Assembly (NCBI GenBank): GCA_019240175.1
Contig: JAFAYS010000019.1
Coordinates: 1-8,136 of the forward strand
Source of the DNA: Chloroflexota bacterium
GTDB taxonomy: Bacteria > Chloroflexota > Chloroflexia > Chloroflexales > Kallotenuaceae
Direction of reading: 5' to 3'
Length of the DNA stretch: 8,136 bases
Numbering within the stretch: the stretch's first letter is position 1; every line of letters begins with the position of its first letter. The notes under the pieces are model-generated. The model searched no databases and was not told the DNA's origin. It saw only the letters and a list, made by a program, of their open reading frames with translations. Positions 5,709 to 8,136 of this stretch are shown here, piece by piece. The position numbers and the translations under genes were made by a program.

Positions 5709-6665
5709 ATGAGTACGTCTGGACAGGGACGCAATAAAGTCGGCGTCGTCGGCACAGGCATGGTCGGCGCGTCGTTCGCCTATGCGCTGATGCAGCGTAG
5801 TCTGGCCAACGAGATGGTCTTGATCGACGCCAATCGTGGCCGCGCCGAGGCCGAGGCCATGGATCTCAACCATGGGCTGCCGTTTGTCCGTCCGATGCGC
5901 ATCAGCGTCGGCGACTACGCAGATCTGGCTGGCGCTGCGATCACGGTTGTAACGGCGGGCGCGGCGCAAAAGCCGGGCGAGACGCGACTACAGCTGCTTG
6001 AGCGCAACGCCGGTATCTTCCGCCAGATCATCCCCGAGATTGTCAAGTATAACCCTGACGGTATTATCTTGATCGCGTCAAATCCCGTCGATCTGATGAC
6101 GCATCTGAGCGTGCAGATCAGCGGATTGCCGGCCACGCGCGTCTTCGGCTCCGGCACGATCCTCGACACCGCGCGCTTTCGCTATCTGCTCGGCGATCGC
6201 TACACCGTCGATCCGCGCAGCGTGCATGCCTACATCGTCGGCGAGCACGGCGATAGTGAGCTGGCGCTGTGGAGTCTGGCGAATATCGCGGGCGTGCGGC
6301 TGCGCGATTTCAAATCAACCAGCGGCAAAGGCTATGACGAGGCCGAGCTTGAGGAGATCTTCAAGCAGACACGCGACGCAGCCTACGCCATCATCGAGCG
6401 CAAAGGCGCGACCTACTACGCGATCGGCCTGGGCCTGCTGACGATCGTCGAGGCGATTCTGCGCGATCAGCATACGGTGCTGACGGTTTCCAGCCAGATG
6501 ACAGGCCAGTACGGCGTTAGCGATATTTGCACCAGCCTGCCGACGATCGTGGGCGCGCGCGGCATCGAAGAAGTGCTCAATCTGTCGATCAGCCCCGAGG
6601 AAGAAGCAGCTTTCCGGCGCTCGGCGGCGACGCTGAGCGAGCGCTACAAGCAGATCGCGCAGTAG
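5709..6665 (+). CDS. ldh: L-lactate dehydrogenase, probably fructose-1,6-bisphosphate activated
   Basis: The enzyme interconverts pyruvate plus NADH and L-lactate plus NAD+ in the cytoplasm. The 318-residue protein has the NAD fold GTGMVG at 15-20 with Asp40 at the end of strand 2 (NAD rather than NADP). Catalytic residues of the LDH/MDH family are present: Arg93 (R109 in LDH numbering), Asp153 (D168), Arg156 (R171) and His180 in GEHGDSE (H195). Gln87 in GAAQKPGETR occupies position 102, where lactate dehydrogenases have Gln and malate dehydrogenases Arg; this decides for lactate. Arg158 and His173 match R173 and H188 that bind fructose-1,6-bisphosphate in allosteric bacterial enzymes. GTG at 5706 overlaps ATG at 5709; the ATG is chosen because AAGGAGG (5697-5703) is five bases from it and only two from the GTG. 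It has its own promoter and is probably monocistronic. Confidence 0.95.
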   Translation: MSTSGQGRNKVGVVGTGMVGASFAYALMQRSLANEMVLIDANRGRAEAEAMDLNHGLPFVRPMRISVGDYADLAGAAITVVTAGAAQKPGETRLQLLERNAGIFRQIIPEIVKYNPDGIILIASNPVDLMTHLSVQISGLPATRVFGSGTILDTARFRYLLGDRYTVDPRSVHAYIVGEHGDSELALWSLANIAGVRLRDFKSTSGKGYDEAELEEIFKQTRDAAYAIIERKGATYYAIGLGLLTIVEAILRDQHTVLTVSSQMTGQYGVSDICTSLPTIVGARGIEEVLNLSISPEEEAAFRRSAATLSERYKQIAQ

Positions 6666-6677
6666 CCAGCGCTTCGG

Positions 6678-6710
6678 GTGCAGGCGATCCAGGTATTGGA
6701 TCGCCTGCAC
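6678..6710. terminator. Hairpin between convergent genes, terminator-like without T tract
   Basis: A perfect 13-bp stem (6678-6690 with 6698-6710) closes a seven-base AGGTATT loop. It lies between the ldh stop (6665) and the stop of the convergent MDR gene (6728). Neither strand has a run of T after the stem, so it may end transcription weakly, work with Rho, or protect 3' ends. Confidence 0.6.
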
Positions 6711-6727
6711 GCTGCATAATGCCACGA

Positions 6728-7669
6728 CTACTCCACCACTTGCAGCACGATCTTGCCGCGTGTATGGCCGCTCTGGCTCAGCTCGTGGGCCTGGCGCGCC
6801 TCGCTCAGCGGCAGTACGGTCTCCACGATCGGCTTGACTTTGCCTGCGTCGATCAGCCCGGCGATCTCGGTGAGCCAGGCCGCGTTTGGCTCGATAAAGA
6901 CGTAGGCCTGCCGCACGCCATGCTGGTCGGCGGTCTCCTGCGAGGGCGGCGAGATAATCGAGACGAGGATGCCGCCCGGCTTCAAGACTTGCCAGGAGCG
7001 CTCCTGGGTATCGTCGCCGATCGTATCGAAGACCACGTCGATATCGCGCACGACGGCCTCGAATTTGGTGCTGGTGTAGTCGATCACCTCGTCCACGCCC
7101 AGCTGCTGTAAAAACTCGCGATTACGCGCCGAGGCCGTCCCGACCACGTGCGCGCCCTTCCACTTGGCGAGCTGCACTGCAAGCGTCCCGACGCCACCGG
7201 CGGCGGCGTGGATCAGCACGCGCTGGCCTGCTTCGAGCTTGCCCGCCTCAAACAGCGCGTGCCAGGACGTGATCCCGGCCAGCGGCACGGCGGCGGCGTG
7301 AGCGTGATCGACCGACGTGGGCTTGTGGGCCGCCTCGGACGCGCGCAGCACCATGTACTCTGCGTACGAGCCGTCGCGCGTGATATCGGGCCGTGAGTAG
7401 ATCTCGTCGCCGACGTTGAAATCGGTCACTGCCGAGCCCACCGCTTCGACCACGCCCGACACGTCCCAGCCGGGAATCATAGGCAGCTGGTAGGGAATGA
7501 AATCTTTTAAGTAGCCCTGGCGCACCTTCCAGTCGACCGGGTTGATGCTGGCCGCGTGTACCCGCACCAGCAGCTCGTCGGCTGCCGGCTCAGGTTTCGG
7601 CGCGTCCTCATACACCAGTTGTTCCGGGCCGCCATAGGCATGAATCCGTACCGCTTTTATGGTTGTCAT
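6728..7669 (-). CDS. NADP-dependent oxidoreductase, quinone-reductase-like MDR family
   Basis: A cytoplasmic medium-chain reductase (313 residues) that probably uses NADPH to reduce quinones, enones or aldehydes. The N-terminal GroES-like part (1-120) shows AVRIHAYGGPEQL, ASINPVDWKVRQGY and PGWDVSGVVEAVG with GDEIYS; the Rossmann part has HAAAGGVGTLAVQLAKWKGA (154-173), then DYT near strand 3 and DVVFDTIGDD; the end is GHTRGKIVLQVV, typical of the family. The usual catalytic zinc cysteine after the ASIN segment is replaced by NPVDWK and the four-Cys lobe is missing, so it is zinc-independent. The frame reaches an ATG at 7687, but AAAGGAG at 7677-7683 sits between and points to ATG 7669, seven bases away. 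The exact substrate cannot be told. It is divergent from the SMP-30-like gene and convergent with ldh. Confidence 0.93.
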   Translation of the reverse strand: MTTIKAVRIHAYGGPEQLVYEDAPKPEPAADELLVRVHAASINPVDWKVRQGYLKDFIPYQLPMIPGWDVSGVVEAVGSAVTDFNVGDEIYSRPDITRDGSYAEYMVLRASEAAHKPTSVDHAHAAAVPLAGITSWHALFEAGKLEAGQRVLIHAAAGGVGTLAVQLAKWKGAHVVGTASARNREFLQQLGVDEVIDYTSTKFEAVVRDIDVVFDTIGDDTQERSWQVLKPGGILVSIISPPSQETADQHGVRQAYVFIEPNAAWLTEIAGLIDAGKVKPIVETVLPLSEARQAHELSQSGHTRGKIVLQVVE

Positions 7670-7701
7670 GTTGTTTCTCCTTTGCAAGTGCTTTGTTTAG
7701 C

Positions 7702-7710
7702 ATGATACCA
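7702..7710 (-). promoter_or_regulatory. Candidate extended -10 promoter for the MDR gene
   Basis: On the - strand TGGTATCAT gives TG-n-TATCAT, an extended -10 element, placing the start about 25 bases before the ATG at 7669. No good -35 box is present at 15-18 bp, which is tolerable for extended -10 promoters. Confidence 0.45.
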
Positions 7711-7762
7711 GCGCTAAGATTCAATGACGGGCAGCGCTACGAATAATTAAGCACAGATCGCA

Positions 7763-7776
7763 CAAACTCAAGTTTG
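7763..7776. repeat. Short inverted repeat
   Basis: CAAACT-CA-AGTTTG is a perfect 6-bp dyad lying just before the 11-bp repeat array in the divergent intergenic region. It could be an operator half of the same control region; this is inference. Confidence 0.3.
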
Positions 7777-7781
7777 GATTA

Positions 7782-7814
7782 TGTGCAAAATATTGGCATA
7801 ACTTGTGCATAACT
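7782..7814 (+). promoter_or_regulatory. Three tandem 11-bp repeats upstream of the SMP-30-like gene
   Basis: Consecutive 11-mers TGTGCAAAATA (7782-7792), TTGGCATAACT (7793-7803) and TGTGCATAACT (7804-7814) share T-[GT]-[TG]-GCA-[AT]-A-A at exact 11-bp spacing, about one helical turn. The array ends at the -35 region of the downstream promoter, as expected for a set of direct-repeat binding sites of a regulator. Confidence 0.5.
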
Positions 7815-7832
7815 GCGTAATTTCAGTACAAT
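7803..7832 (+). promoter_or_regulatory. Candidate promoter of the SMP-30-like gene
   Basis: TACAAT (7827-7832) is a good -10 box; TTGTGC (7803-7808), 18 bp upstream, is a weak -35 (three of six). The weak -35 overlaps the third 11-bp repeat, which would suit an activated or repressed promoter. The start would be near 7839. Confidence 0.5.
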
Positions 7833-7865
7833 AGTGGTAAGAGGTCCAAAACGAGGAGGTGTTGG

Positions 7866-8136
7866 ATGCGACGGTTTTTCTGGATCGGATTGAGCGCGCT
7901 GCTGGCGATTACGATCGCTAGCGGTGGCCTGTACGCACGAGCCGAGACGTTTCCTGAGGTGATCGATCTGCCCAACGGCTGGCTGCCTGAGGGCATTGTT
8001 ACCGGTCGCGGGCCGGTGATCTACTCCGGCTCGCGGGCCAACGGCGCGATCTATGCGGCCAATCTGCGCACCGGCGAGGGCAGCATTCTGGTTCCCGGCA
8101 CGCCGGGCCGTATCGCGGTGGGCCTGAGCTACGATC
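7866..8136 (+). CDS. Secreted SMP-30/gluconolactonase-like protein (3' end missing)
   Basis: Only the first 90 codons are in the window; the gene runs off the right edge. ATG 7866 is fixed by GAGGAGG at 7853-7859, six bases upstream. Residues 1-26 form a Sec signal peptide: MRRFFW, hydrophobic core (7-22) and an ARA cleavage site before ETFPEV. The mature part starts LPNGWLPEGIVTGRGPVIYSG, followed by ANGAIYAANLRTGEGSILVPG and GRIAVGLSYD, the first blades of a six-bladed propeller as seen in SMP-30/gluconolactonase or NHL-like extracellular proteins. Such proteins are sometimes labelled superoxide dismutase in databases, apparently by error transfer. Hydrolysis of a lactone is possible, but the active-site residues are outside the window, so the activity is open. 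Confidence 0.82.
   Translation, partial: MRRFFWIGLSALLAITIASGGLYARAETFPEVIDLPNGWLPEGIVTGRGPVIYSGSRANGAIYAANLRTGEGSILVPGTPGRIAVGLSYD

Noticed and set aside
6527..7111. 194-codon + strand frame across the ldh end and the MDR gene
   Set aside because: It spans the hairpin and the antisense of a clear MDR enzyme; no start signal and no family-like sequence.
1..8136. Defence system, mobile element or CRISPR
   Set aside because: No nuclease, transposase, integrase, toxin-antitoxin or array-like repeats were seen; all genes are metabolic or envelope types.

Overview
This is a GC-rich bacterial chromosomal window, most likely from a Chloroflexota (Chloroflexia-type) bacterium. The assignment is inference. 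It rests on a secreted delta-60-repeat protein ending in a YLPPIF tail, a DUF6766 membrane protein, a class III aminotransferase close to the 'acetyl ornithine aminotransferase family' and a secreted SMP-30-like protein. All readable genes have bacterial Shine-Dalgarno (SD) sites, often a full AAGGAGG. There are no RNA genes, CRISPR arrays, transposases or phage genes.

Layout. (1) Positions 1-1528 (+) are the 3' part of a secreted beta-propeller-like protein with seven delta-60 repeats and a cohesin-like C-terminal domain, closed by a strong terminator at 1577-1615. (2) Positions 1640-3300 (-) hold three envelope genes: a small single-span membrane protein of 54-56 residues (missed by simple ORF length cut-offs), a lipoprotein 14 bp downstream of it, and, after a 117-bp gap, a four-helix DUF6766 protein that is an internal gapless duplication. 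(3) A divergent promoter pair at about 3368-3438 separates this group from a PLP-dependent class III aminotransferase (+, 3499-4839). (4) A RimJ/RimL-type GNAT acetyltransferase (-, 4906-5469) converges on the aminotransferase; a two-way terminator lies between them and overlaps the acetyltransferase stop codon. (5) An L-lactate dehydrogenase (+, 5709-6665) has its own sigma70-like promoter and carries the residues for fructose-1,6-bisphosphate control. (6) A zinc-independent quinone-oxidoreductase-like MDR enzyme (-, 6728-7669) converges on it, with a long hairpin between. (7) A secreted SMP-30/gluconolactonase-like protein (+, from 7866) runs off the right edge; its promoter region carries three 11-bp repeats.

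The genes look like mostly single-gene transcription units with independent housekeeping or envelope roles, not one pathway. The only tight pair is the small membrane protein plus lipoprotein. I see no convincing new multi-gene system. The least described parts are that pair, the repeated promoter element at 7782-7814, and the domain make-up of the first protein.
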